The position numbers were made by a program, and so were the translations under genes. The notes under the pieces were generated by a model that ran no database searches, was not told the origin of the DNA, and saw only the letters and a list, made by a program, of their open reading frames with translations. From Protonemura montana (lineage: Eukaryota > Arthropoda > Insecta > Plecoptera > Nemouridae), in assembly GCA_947568835.1 (NCBI GenBank), contig OX387605.1, positions 20,588,418 to 20,652,417 on the forward strand: a DNA stretch of 64,000 bases. The letters are read 5' to 3'. Positions 13,700 through 25,109 of this stretch are shown here, in pieces. Each line of letters starts with the position of its first letter. Positions within the stretch are counted from its first letter, which is position 1.

Positions 13700-16640
13700 C
13701 TCTTTTAGCAAGGAGATCACTAAATAACCAGTTCATTTATGTCAAAGAATCTTGTAAATAAATTTTCGCTTTTTCGAGTGCACTGAAATGACAGAAAATG
13801 TGTTTATATTTCCAATCACATATATGCAATGTTTACTTTGCAGGGTAAATGGCCAATACAAACAAAATTGATATTTACATAAATGCGCACATATATTATT
13901 TAAATGTCCCTAAGTAAATAAAAGAATGGTAATGATAAATATAAAATAAAATGTGATGCCAGCGGCAGGCTGTTCGTTAAACCGTTAAGCGGAAATCCGA
14001 AAATCATATATTTAATCTCATCGAACTGCAGAGAATGAGGATAAAATATTTTTTTTTACCAAAGTTCCGATTGTTTTTCCTTGCGTGACCATCAGATAGC
14101 CACATCGTGGTCGAGGACCGAGGTCTAAATCCTCTAATCTTTAATAAAGCCTGATCCTGCATCGTCCGGACTACGAACTGGGGCGGAAGACTAACCCATC
14201 TATCAGTCGACCAATGGATTGAAAAAAAGCACATATGTGTGTTTGTATGTGTTTGTGCGAACTGCGAAGTGCTAGTGGTTTATATGGCAAACTTATCTTC
14301 AGAAAATAAGAAACTGGATGACATTTTTAGATTTATTATGGCGTATTTTTTGTAAAGAGTTTTCATTTTTCTAGTTTGGTATCGAATCAGAAATTGGAAG
14401 GAACGGTGGTTTCAAACGTTTACAAGCGTTTTAGCAATGCAAATAGGTGCAATTTGTTTGATTTTCTGGTATGCACTTTGTGAAGTTTGCAAAGAAAATT
14501 GTCGGAAAGTTGTGTAAGTACATTTTTCATAAACTACCGATAATTTTGTGACTGCCGAGATGCCTAGAGGTATTTATCTCTCTCGCTCTCTTTCTTTCTA
14601 GGGTTGCAATTTACAAAACGGAAATGCAGTTTTTTTTTGCTTGCAGAAAACGTAAACACACGAGATTTATTAATTTTCATAAAAGCTTATCGTGTATGCT
14701 TCAAATTTCCGACTTTTGCCTCAAGAGCTTTTAAAAAATATTTCTTTAAGGAACTAATGATTATTTATTTTACATATCTGTTTATAACAATGAGAATATT
14801 TTTACTTGAGAGAAAATATCATCTCTGACATTTAAAGGCAGAGTGGGTTTTTCGATCAGGGACATCAAAAGCGTATCCCACGCAAAAAATCAAAAACACA
14901 AACGACCATCAAATTTTCCGCAATCTTTTCCGCCTATTTCTATTTGCTCAAAATCTTGTTTCCTCAACATTTTCCCCGGCGAACATTTTAACGTCAGATA
15001 CTGAAAAGGCATGCAGCGAGCAGAAACTTTGCTCAAAGATCGCCGCTAGCTCTGACGTTCACTGACGACAGTAAATCGCACGGCGCGTTCAACGCACTAC
15101 ACCGACTTGGGTGACTTTCCCGTCGCAGGGCACTCAGCCCAACTTGAAAACTTAAACGTATAGTCTTATAATTTCCACCTCCCCTTCCCTTTCCACACAG
15201 TCCCACGCAAGTTAACCGCGGACGGCGCCCAAAGATTCCTCTCAAAGGGGCCATTTGCTCGCGTCTTTATCGGGGGCACCATTTCCCCCCGGAGTTTTGG
15301 GCTAAGGGCGGACCATTGGGACATGCCATTGTGCCACCGCTCAATCTTAGCAAAATTACAAGATACGACTTAGCGCTACCCAGCCTAAACTTTGACAGTG
15401 TGTTTGAAGGTGTTTTGGGCTACATGCCAAAAGTTACGAAATTGAAAATAATTTGGTAGGACTGTCGACACAAATAAAGACTTCGTTCTTGCCAAGAGAT
15501 TCTGTTTCTAGCTAATGTTCTTTACAGCTCTGCCGTTGATCAGTAAATACTGTACATTTAAGGAAACTGCATCATCGATCGCATAACGGCTATATAGTTA
15601 GTGACGGTAAGTAACTTCTACCAAAATGAACCTAAATTGCAATGAATTTAATAACGGAATGTCATGCATATATGAAACTAAATTCTGGAACAATTGTTCT
15701 CTCTCAAGTAACGTCTCTCTAAAGTTCAATCTTCTGTCAGTTCTAACCTCAAAGATGCTATTTCTCACCCATATTTAAGAAATCTTCATTCAAATTGGGG
15801 ACTTGTAAGTAATGCTTTCAAGACAGACATTATTACAGTATTTTATTACATGGAGCGGCGCGCGACTTCGAAACGTATTACCATGTACCAGTGACAAACG
15901 GTAAATTACTCTAGCGAGGTACTAGGTATCCACTTCGGTAGAAAATTATCAAGGAAATCAAACGGAGCTCGAGAGAGAAGTTCGCGTTTCTGAAGACATT
16001 TCCACGTTTTTCTACGAAGTAGAGCAAAGTATCGCGCGAGAATAGAAACAAATTTAACATTTCTGCTCTAAAAAATTAGACATGTAACTGAAAAAGAAGG
16101 AAGTGAGGACGCCGTATTCATGTTATACTTGTCATCGGCCATGAATTCATTACCAAAGCCACATAAGTTTCAGGTAATATAAAGTTATCATGTGAATGTT
16201 AATTCATACACAATATCACAACCAGATTATGCAGTGGTTGAGGTATTTATTCTTGTCACTCAGAGTTTTGGAGTACATGATTATTATGAGCATAAGGTAA
16301 TATTAACTAGTGGTTTTGACATGGTTGTTGAAGTGTCAATTTCAGTCTAGAGTCTAGAGTGTATAATCACGGTACGTTTTCCACGAATAGCATTGAAGGT
16401 ATAAAGGAATTAATGAAATAAATGATCAAGACTGCCTTACACGTCGTTCAAAGCGTCGTCCGTGCATCTCCAACTTCCCAGATTTTAATAATATGCAAGT
16501 GTATTTTAACCAGATGCACGTGTGGTGTTTTGTATCCAGGTAATGAGTACCTAGATCACAAAGTGAATGCAAGTGGCAAATGTAGATTTTACAATTTCTG
16601 CATCGCATCGATTTTCCAAGAAATATCGAGCCTGTATTGC
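13700..16640. other. Intergenic DNA, no gene seen
   Basis: Mostly AT-rich. The interval 14990-15310 is clearly richer in G+C and CpG and has a 73-codon minus-strand frame (15033-15254) that I do not recognise. It might be a promoter or 5' exon of an unseen gene. A CT-rich tract lies at 14577-14600. Confidence 0.4.
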
Positions 16641-16644
16641 ACTA

Positions 16645-17371
16645 TCGTTGAGAGTACCTATAGATTTAGTCAAGAGAGCCAGCGTTAACGTCAAACTTTC
16701 TGCTGGGCAAACGAGCCGGCAACACGTGGTGACGGACGATGATACCGAATGGCGCATGCTGTCTTTCTTTTTTTTAAACCTCAACAATAAAATAATGACG
16801 ACTCAAAATATCGATAAATGTAAATTAATCGTCGAGGTTGGTATTAATGAAGATTAATTGAGCGTATACCAGTCTTAAATGCATTAATTTGCTAGAAATA
16901 ACGAAACATAATACGAATTTTCATAACACTCCAAACGACGGTGACTCCACCTAAGAGTATCCAACATTTTTGTCGGTGAAGACAGTTATGGTAGTACACA
17001 CTCAACGGTAGTACGGTTCTACCAGTCTTAGCGAAAAATGGCCACCAAATTACTACTTTGTCGACAAAAATGGACGATGCTCATAAATGGAGCCATCGTT
17101 TAGAGAATTAATAAATTTCAATTTCAGATTTCGCGACGACCTCTCGCATTTTAGACACCCAATTAATCTTTAGTAATGTTACATTCAACGATTGATAGAC
17201 ATATACCAATACTTTGAGTTGCAATTATTTAATTTTAGAGGTTTGTTGAAAATAACGGCCGAAAGCGCCATCGGGTAGCACGTACCGTTACCGCGTGTTG
17301 TCGGCTTGTTTACTCAGCAGAAAGTTTAACATTCACGTTGGCCCTCTGGTCATACCTATAAACTCAATGGT
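16645..17371. mobile_element. Non-autonomous DNA element with long terminal inverted repeats
   Basis: The left end (from about 16645) and the right end (to about 17371) are inverted copies of each other over roughly 170 bp. Shared blocks are AAACTTTCTGCTG, AACAAGCCGACAACACG-like, CGATGGCGC-like and an inner AACCTC..AACTCAAAATAT segment. Left and right have diverged considerably. No transposase-sized ORF lies between them, so it is a MITE-like passenger. A second family member lies at about 38010-39545. Superfamily and target-site duplication could not be settled by eye. Confidence 0.65.
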
Positions 17372-19660
17372 TGTACGTAAGGTTAATCAACATGAGGTTG
17401 CTTTATTCTAAATGAGCTTTGGTTTAATTTTTTGATTTCGAATGCCGAAAACTGATGTCGTTTTCGACACGCCTTCATCAGGGCGGGTTTGTAACTTGCT
17501 CGAACACCCTGCCCCAAGCGAGGGCACTTCCATCTGAACACGTTATAACTACCCGTCAGTACAATCATCTGTTACCCAATTGCTTCGTCGAATTTCTCGG
17601 AGTAAGATAAGTGCACCAGGAGCGACCCGAGAGCGAGCAACAGTCGAACACACGAAAGATGCAATGGGGCAGAGTTAAATGCCCAGTGTACACTCGGACG
17701 CACTGGAGCAGCTAATCAACGCCATATACCAGAAACAAAACAAAATGTCCACTTATATGGCACACTTATACCACAAATATAGGCTTACTGCAGTAACATT
17801 TTCGTGGAATTTCATACCGATCGCATTACCATCGTATTAATACTATCGTATTACAATATCGTAATACCATTTACCGCCACAAGATACATTGAGAGATCAA
17901 TTGAATGAAGTGTCTCCCAGTCATATATGTATTTCACAGAGTGATCTACTACTAACATTGTGTTGGGAGTGCTTTGACATGCCAGCCAGTGAAAGGCTCT
18001 GTTCTGTCTATTGTTCAACATACACAGGACTGGCCTCTCTCTGCTTGTTACATGTATCATATTTATGTTCCAGACTACAGATAATAGCGCATGATATTAA
18101 TAATACCATGTCCAGGGGGTAGTAATTATTCAATTAGTTCAGCGTATCGCAACGTAGACAGCTAATTCAAGTTAAACTGTGTTCTAATAAATACCTTAAA
18201 TCCGGTATAGATATTGTTACCGAGAAGATTGATATTTCCGATCTCTTAACGACTTTGCGGTACAAAGAGATGAATAATAGAAAAGTCTCTGTTTCCTGAC
18301 TTTTCGACTGTGAAAGGAGTAGAAATAAGAAACATTTTTTGTGATGAGGCGATATCAGGATTTTTGCTGCGGAAAATTACAGAATAAACTCACAGAAATC
18401 CCAACATTTACTTCATAAGTATCAATCACCTGGATCGATCCTGATATTCAACTAAAATCCTAGGTATCTCTTTAAATAAACAAATTCTAAAGCGAACTCA
18501 CTTTGCAGGAAACCATCGGTCTTTTTCAGCCACGAGAAAATCTGTCCTTACACATAAACGAAGTTAGAGGGTGATGATAGTTGGGATATAAATTCTTGGC
18601 TGTCGATAACATCGTAGTTTTGTGGTATAAATTATGTGTGATTTCTGATTCGTTCTGTTATGTTTTTTCCACTGAGAATAATGTTGGAAACACCAGAAAT
18701 AAAATACATTCGAAAGAAATTGATGCTAACTCAAGAATATGCACCGCGCTGTGAACGTACCACGATTTTAACAAAGTCGAGGAAATTTAAAATTGTTGAG
18801 ATTCCCACTAGTCTAATTGTTGTACTTCTAGAAAACCAGCGATTCTTTTATACAATCCATTAACTTTGTGGTAACAACTTCGCTGCAGATGCCTCGAATA
18901 TTATTACTTTTTGCAAAAACTGCTAGTGCAGTTTCTCATTAATAAGCGTGAAGACTTCCACAGCGTGAATTACTCGCTCCCCCACTATGCAAATTACCTA
19001 GAAATAATTTTCAGCTTTGTGGCTTGCTCAGAAGTGACGGAAGATTAACTTTTGCACAAATTAGAAAAGCACCACTTTTCAGTTACCTATACACCAAAAC
19101 GAGAATTCCAAGCTTAAGTAGTTTGTGATTTTTCACTGTTTTCATGGCCTAATTCGTAGATGCCCGACATTTTTCTTCTTCACTGAGGCTTCACTAACTC
19201 AAAGTAGTTAGGTTTGTGGATGAGCGTGACTATCATATATGTTAAGAGCAGACTTTTTAAAATGTTAAACTCAGCGCAAGTCTGAATGGATCGATTGAAT
19301 TCAAACGGGGTTCGTTATAATATTTCGCTTCACTCACATTTCACATTGATGCGAAGCACCCATCATTGATCTCTTAAATTTGATTTTAAATCGAATTCGC
19401 CACCAGAAACCCGGCGTTGTCAGCCGCAATCGAGTCATCTTCTACTAGGCGCCATTACAGAAGAGCTACTTTCCATTTTTTCCCCCGTCAAGGCAAAGAG
19501 ACTCGAACACTGTTCAATTCATGTTCTTTCGTTTATTCCAGCCTCGATCAAGGCTAAGCGAGACATTAATAAAATCACATTGCAATTTTCTTTGATTTAA
19601 ACTTAATCATAGCTACATTTTTATCTCCACGTTAAACACGCTTGAAAACGCCCAGTTGTT
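17372..19660. other. Intergenic DNA, no gene seen
   Basis: Only short frames without splice or promoter context. Nothing recognisable. Confidence 0.5.
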
Positions 19661-19662
19661 AG

Positions 19663-20010
19663 TATATATATACCGACCAGTGCAGTCAGCACACGGTGAA
19701 ATATTCAACATTTTCCGGCTGCAGACGGATCGCAGACAAAATGGAATTACTGAACAACGAAACTTTCTAGAGCGGGTGAATTTGTTCGGTCGAGAAATCT
19801 AGAAACTGCATCGCTTGGCGCACCATGGTACACCCTAGGTTTGCTGCTTAAAGTGCAGAAAAGAGGTCCTAAGAGCTCATTACATTGTGTTCGCTCCAAT
19901 CCGAGCACAGCGCACTGATTCTTGCCGATGTCGTAGAATTCACTTCAATTATCGTCGCACTAATGTCTCTTAACGGGTCCAGTTTGCCAATTATTGAAGC
20001 ACCCCCGGAA
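19663..20010 (+). promoter_or_regulatory. Candidate core promoter and first exon, unassigned gene
   Basis: A TATATATA box at 19663-19670 is followed about 25 bp later by GTCAGC (initiator-like, near 19688). Several tiny ORFs follow, the first at 19741 with a strong AAA-ATG context but only 8 codons. A later ATG at 19961 opens MSLNGSSLPIIEAPPE and runs into GAAG|GTTAGT, a possible donor in phase 1 at about 20010. P5CS exon 2 accepts phase 0, so this is not an alternative P5CS first exon in frame. No partner exon was found, so it could be a non-coding RNA start or chance. Confidence 0.25.
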
Positions 20011-20611
20011 GGTTAGTAGAGCGGAATGGCTTCATTTCAAAAAGGACGATTAGACAAATACCATGATTTGCAACTAAAATAAATTGACATGAACGTAACA
20101 AATAGAAAAGCAATCGACTCATCAAAGAATATACGGTTTACGTTTGCATCCTCTTGCAGAAGGATGTTTTTTTTTTAAGAAATAACAGAAAAAAGCAGCC
20201 TTGTTCTAGCACACTTTACAAAGCTGTAAAAGTGAACAACTAAAAGCATTTCAATTCTCTTGTTTCGCCGCGATACCAACAGGCGATCAGTATTCTAGTT
20301 GGAGCCTCAGTGAATCCAGATCTACGACTATATACACAACATGCAAGAGTGTGCTCGTCCAAACGTATTTATCCAAGGACAGTGTCAATATCTAAATTTC
20401 CACACTGTTTTGCATTTTCAGGACATTATCACTAAGCGAGGAAAATTATAAGTCTCTCTCTCTTGCTCTCTCGCTTTGTTCATCAAAAAGTACAGTTTGT
20501 TTTAAAGTGAACTGTGTGATGAATAATTTAAATTGTCATTTAGCAAAACTTTGCTATAGAGAAAGCGAATAACTTTTAACATACAACGAATATCCCACAG
20601 GCTGCACTTAC

Positions 20612-20728
20612 TTCAGTTCTTTGTCTTGGTGCTCTGGACGATCCGTTTGGTCGTCGCTTGATGAGGTCAACTTCGTAAATAGCTCGAGTCTCTTCAAGAT
20701 TTGAACAGTATTGTGGCCGATTTGCCTC
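20612..20728 (-). other. Candidate minus-strand exon
   Basis: Read on the minus strand, GCTGCTAG|GAGG (acceptor-like) is followed by 39 open codons (EANRPQYCSNLEE... ending RAPRQRTE) and then a perfect GTAAGT donor. A second frame through the same bases is also open. The region is more GC-rich than its flanks. No partner exon was recognised, so it could also be a 5' untranslated exon. Confidence 0.25.
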
Positions 20729-21041
20729 CTAGCAGCGATAAACAGCGATAAACTGTGATGGAAACTCGCGGCTCACCACATCAACAGGCATCCGTTTCCG
20801 CGCGTTGGTTCTGTTTCACCAGCCGATCGATTCGTTGGTTGAGCCAAAGACAACGCTACATACGAGAATCCCATCCAACTGTTATATTTCACGGAAATAA
20901 CCCTTTTTTATATATTTTAACCATATGAACTAGCACTAGTAAAAAAAAACACTAAAAAAATAGGGGTTTTACGTTCTTGATGAAATAACAGACTTAAGTT
21001 GCGAAACGTCGCGAAAATTAGAAGTTTTATACATTTTTTTT

Positions 21042-21205
21042 AATGCCCAGTCATCCCTTTAACCTCTCTCCCGAACAGAACTGGTCATGTGTATGAAGGT
21101 CACCCATCCATTACTTGACTCAGCGCAGTATTGCTTAACTTCGGTGATCTCTTGAGAACCTGTGTCTCCAACACGCCAAACCGTTCGGTTAAGTGTCGAA
21201 AATGC
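21042..21205 (-). mobile_element. Partial 5S-derived SINE-like element (head only)
   Basis: On the minus strand this copy begins near 21193 with the 5S-like head: GGTTCTCAAGAGATCACCG, then GAAGTTAAGCA, then GGATGGGTGACC. It stops near 21057, shortly after the head. The match to the 5S rRNA central region is the clearest among the copies. Confidence 0.75.
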
Positions 21206-23879
21206 GTGTTCTTTGTTTGGCAGAGGATTTGATGTTACAATTTTCTTAACTCCCACACAAATTGGGAGTTAAATCAATTGCCACAGCAACAACCAATCAC
21301 ATGCTGTGTAAGTCAATTGTTTCTGTGAGTTAGGAGCTTAACTTCGAGTTGGAAAAATATTATCATACCGCGCATTAGCATTCAAAATCCCAGTTTTTAA
21401 AACATATTGTTCTGTTTCCGAACTATACTGGAGTCTAAAAACTGTCATAACAACATGAGCCGTTTTTAAAACTAAAATTTTGAAGATTTTAGACCGAAAC
21501 TTTGCTATCAGTATGAAAGTGTTTCAGAATGACTGTAATTGTTTTAAAAATTGAGACCTCTGACCAATTATGGTGACGCACGTATCATATTGCTCGGCAC
21601 ATCCAATTTCAAGTAGAATGAACCGAATCAACAGGAAACACTCGGTACCAGCACAGAAATCACAATACACATTTTTCTCTGACTAGTTTCCCGGTTCAAA
21701 TTGCAATATCATTTCGTGTTGTAATAAGTAATATTGCAGCACTTTGCTCAGAGTGTAGAACTACAGAGACTAAGTTTTTATACAGCACTACAACTTGCAA
21801 AGTACAAGCAAAGATAGTTTGTTTTTGTAGCTTTTCCCCGGCATACGCGCCTCGAGACATCCACAGTGTTGTTGTATTATTTGGCCACGTGCAGTTTGAG
21901 AGCAAAAATGCAGTCGATTGTTTTAAAATTGCATGACGTGCAGCCTGTACTTTGCAATTAGAACGACTTTGGCGACTTTTTCTTCATCAAGCGAGAGAAA
22001 ATGAAAAATCGTAGCACTTTGCACCCTTGTTTCTTTGCCATTCATTAAAAATGTTAATGACTTTTCTAGTTGAAATAAATTTGGATCTTGTCAGGAGTTA
22101 GCTAGAACGCCAGACTTTTCCTCGGTCCGAGCAAAAATAAAAAGAGACCGGAAAACTTTGGCAATGCATTTTCTTAATCAACACAACGTGTTGCTTCCTA
22201 CTTTGCTTCTTTACAATTTACAACTTATTTTTTAAACTGTTTTCAAGTTAAAAAAAAAAAACACGCATAATTGCGTATTTTTTTTAATTTTTTTAATTAA
22301 AGCATTTATTAATTAAGCTCTCTTGTGGAAGCTTTGCAACATAAATTTTGAACTGAAACGTCACATTTTACTTAAGGAGAATGATGAATTAAGAATTTTA
22401 ATGCAAAATTATCATCAAGTCCATGGCAACACATTTTAAAGCGTGGGGGAAATAATTGGAAAGTAGCGACCTTGGCCTTGACCCTGACCTTGACCTTGAC
22501 CTTGAAAAAAAACCTATTTCAAATGCTGGCGGTGGCAAAAGAAAATTGACAAGATTATAACGGCAGCTTTTCACGAAAAAAAAACTGAAACCTAAAGACT
22601 TTGCTAACAGAACATTTAAAGATTTAGCAAAATTACACATTTCTTAGCGAGAAATCACATATAAATAAATTGTATGTTGTTCGATAAGGATCTAATGACA
22701 TTTTTATTTTTAAATTTTTTTAGCTGTGCGTAAAAATAATAAAAAAATACAAAAACAGTCTCGTAGACATCACAGCTTCACGATGCATCTCTCTAATGGT
22801 TAGCCAAGCCGAAATGAGGTCACTTAAGACCAGAAACGAGCCGAAACCGTGAGAATGTTAACATTCACTGCAATACTCGTTTAAAACAATCCTGCCCATG
22901 TAATGACCATTAACACCAAGGGTCGTTTTTAATTTTCCTCGTCTCATTCCCATCCCATACAGTCGCTTACGCAGCCATCCGTATAATAACCATTCCGCGC
23001 GTAAGCGCTAGACTCCCTCCGTCGGAAAATATTTATTCATGTCGCATAAAGGGAGCAGACTATGAGTCAAGTTTACGCAATAAGGCAAACGAACATTAAA
23101 AAAACTTGCAAGTTTCAGGGAAATATGGTTATTTACGAATTACGTGACTTTTTTTTCAAACGAAACCTCCCGGGAAGTTTCGTGTGAGGGCGATGCTTGC
23201 AGTCGCCTTAATTTCACACGTGGAGTTCTGTACCCTACGACATTTTCCAATCTAAATTCTCAGTGCCGATCTTATTTTCTGTGATAATCGAAAAGTATCT
23301 TTGCAAACCATTTTGAACAGTAAAGTTGGTGTTGCTTTCATTTCCTGGCAGTTAAACGTGATTAGTTGAACCTGGCAGATAACCCAGATAATGTAGATCA
23401 AACCTGTAAAAATTAAGAAAACGGGGAATAGTTTCATTATTTCTGGGTCCAAAATTACACGCACGAGTTTCCAAATTTTGACACCCTAATTGCAAAAACC
23501 GCGTGTACCAGAGATAATTCATCCAGAACTTGAAGGGGGATAACTTTTGAGGCATATTCGGATAAAAGCGATAGAAGCGTGAATTTTAAAGTGGTATTTC
23601 ACTGTTATTCAAGCAATTAACTCTAGGCGCGTGTAGGCTTAAAAAGACCCTCTCTGTCTGTTCAATTCGAGTGTTTATGCGTTTTTTTGGAAATGTTGAA
23701 AATTTTACCTTTATTCCCCAAAAGTATCGTGACTATCATCTACTTTCTAGTATCATGATTTCTATTTACAGTTCACAAATTTGATCACAAATTTTGAACT
23801 ACGTTGCTACAACTTGTGCAGAAACTTTATTGAACATCCTCAATGATTAGGATGAAATCTTATTTAAATTAAGAGAACT
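21206..23879. other. Intergenic DNA, no gene seen
   Basis: No supported gene. It contains the TGACCT array at 22469-22505, and otherwise AT-rich sequence with poly-A and poly-T tracts. Confidence 0.5.
22469..22505 (-). promoter_or_regulatory. TGACCTTGA array (AGGTCA half-sites on the minus strand)
   Basis: The string CCTTGACC-type repeats for 37 bp and contains three near-consecutive TGACCTTGA, which is TCAAGGTCA on the minus strand. It lies about 2.2 kb upstream of the P5CS promoter. It may be a nuclear-receptor landing site or merely a hexamer microsatellite. Confidence 0.4.
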
Positions 23880-24055
23880 TGGAGAACTGTCATTCTCATC
23901 AAATACACTAAAATCGTCTCAAAAAGCCAGTGTCCAAATAGCTCAATGGTTTAGAGCAACACCCGCGATAGGTGGAGATCGGATTTCGAGTCTCAGTTTG
24001 GGCATCAATTTTTGAGGCAGTTTTAGTGTTGATAATAATAAAATCCTCAATGATA
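23880..24055 (+). mobile_element. Repeat with a tRNA-like core inside inverted arms
   Basis: The core (about 23931-24003) has a tRNA layout. A 7-bp acceptor stem (TGTCCAA with TTGGGCA, one G-T pair) is followed by a D-arm with GCTC/GAGC and a GG loop matching box A, an anticodon-like arm (CACC/GGTG) and a B-box-like TTCGAGTC. The core is flanked by inverted arms: ACACTAAAATCGTCTC on the left and GAGGCAGTTTTAGTGT on the right. Other copies lie at 60430-60602 (minus) and 60766-60845 (plus, right half). The tRNA-derived origin is well supported. The class (SINE or foldback) is not. Confidence 0.6.
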
Positions 24056-24698
24056 CCTTCAAAATGACAAAAGTCCACAATTTTTAAAAGTGTTAAAGCT
24101 TTACATATCAGTAAAGCACTGATCTCAAAGGGCATGCAAATAATACCTATATCTTTTCCTAATGTCAATAACACGTTGGCTGAGTGAATAACTACAACAC
24201 TTGACATCACTGATTAGATTGATTAAGACCTTGTGACGTATCGAGACGGTGCAGGGCAACTAACCGCTATCAACCTCCTCACAATGCCAGCTGATGTGTC
24301 TCAATCGTAACTCATGGCTAAAGAAATAAGACGACCATGCAAGCGGCTCGTGCCTATTCCGTGATGGACAAGATTACACGGCGTATTAGTAGATTTATAA
24401 ATTTATAGCTGGAAGTTTCAATTGTATACCGACAAGCAAACAAATATAACCATGCTATACGAAAATAAAACTATTGAAATACACAGTTATTATTATGTTG
24501 AGCAGTAGTTTAGGATTCACATTTTTATTGTACTAATTCAAAAACAGACAATGCGATATTTAACAATAGCGGAAAAAAATATCGCCTCTATAACCCTCCA
24601 CTCAAAAAAACTATTGTTTTCGACGGGTACATAATTCCACTCTAAAGATCAATCGATATCCTATTTCAATACATTTATCAAAATCGCTCATATCAGCG
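24056..24698. other. Upstream DNA of P5CS, no gene seen
   Basis: AT-rich sequence leading into the P5CS promoter. No ORF of interest. Confidence 0.5.
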
Positions 24699-24699
24699 C

Positions 24700-24740
24700 T
24701 ATATAAAATATAAAACAACACACGACATTTTCATTCAGAA
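24700..24740 (+). promoter_or_regulatory. Candidate P5CS core promoter (TATA plus initiator)
   Basis: TATATAAAA occupies 24700-24708 and TCATTCAG, an initiator-like string, lies at 24731-24738, about 30 bp downstream. This predicts a transcript start near 24732 and a 5' leader of about 210 nt before the P5CS ATG. It is inferred from spacing only. Confidence 0.45.
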
Positions 24741-24835
24741 CCGCGTCATAGGTCAAAGTCGCTCCCGAACGCGTCAAGAGTGTACCGAGCAAAATCTCGT
24801 GTGCACAGACCCAAGAATATTGTTTCTACTAGATA

Positions 24836-25069
24836 ATGCAAGAGGCATCGTCCCTACTCAAACTAGCAACTGTCTCATCAAGCACTCATCAAACGCAGCT
24901 GGACCTCCATTCAGTGCTCTACATCTCCTTCGACCAGCATCAACATGCTCGGCTCCAGGATTGCACTGAGAGGAGTGGCACGTACTCAACACATCGGCGA
25001 GAAATGCACGACGCGTATCGCGGCGTCGCGACGCACGGTTGCTGGTCTATTGGGCGTCTGCTCGATTAA
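24836..25069 (+). other. Upstream ORF overlapping the P5CS start
   Basis: An ATG at 24836 opens 77 codons in a different frame and runs past the P5CS ATG at 24945, ending at 25069 inside coding exon 1. If transcription starts near 24732 this is an overlapping uORF that would reduce P5CS translation unless scanning leaks past it. Its ATG has A at -3. The P5CS ATG has the better CAAC context. The peptide itself is not recognised. Confidence 0.4.
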
Positions 25070-25109
25070 TGTGCCGTCAAGGAATTATTTAGCGTCGTCT
25101 AATCAAGCC
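24945..25109 (+). CDS. ALDH18A1: P5CS coding exon 1 (mitochondrial presequence)
   Basis: Codons 1-55, starting [14 protein letters not shown] and ending SSNQA. The donor is GCC|GTAAGT, phase 0. The ATG was chosen for its CAAC context and because it begins an Arg-rich leader in the frame that joins exon 2. No homology is expected in this part, so the exact start is less certain than the rest. Confidence 0.8.

Noticed and set aside
19741-19770. P5CS alternative first exon
   Set aside because: The ATG opens only eight codons, and the later donor at 20010 is phase 1 while P5CS exon 2 needs phase 0.
21057-21193. Functional 5S rRNA gene
   Set aside because: Only the central 5S region matches, with many changes, and the same body sequence follows in other copies, so it is a retroposon head.
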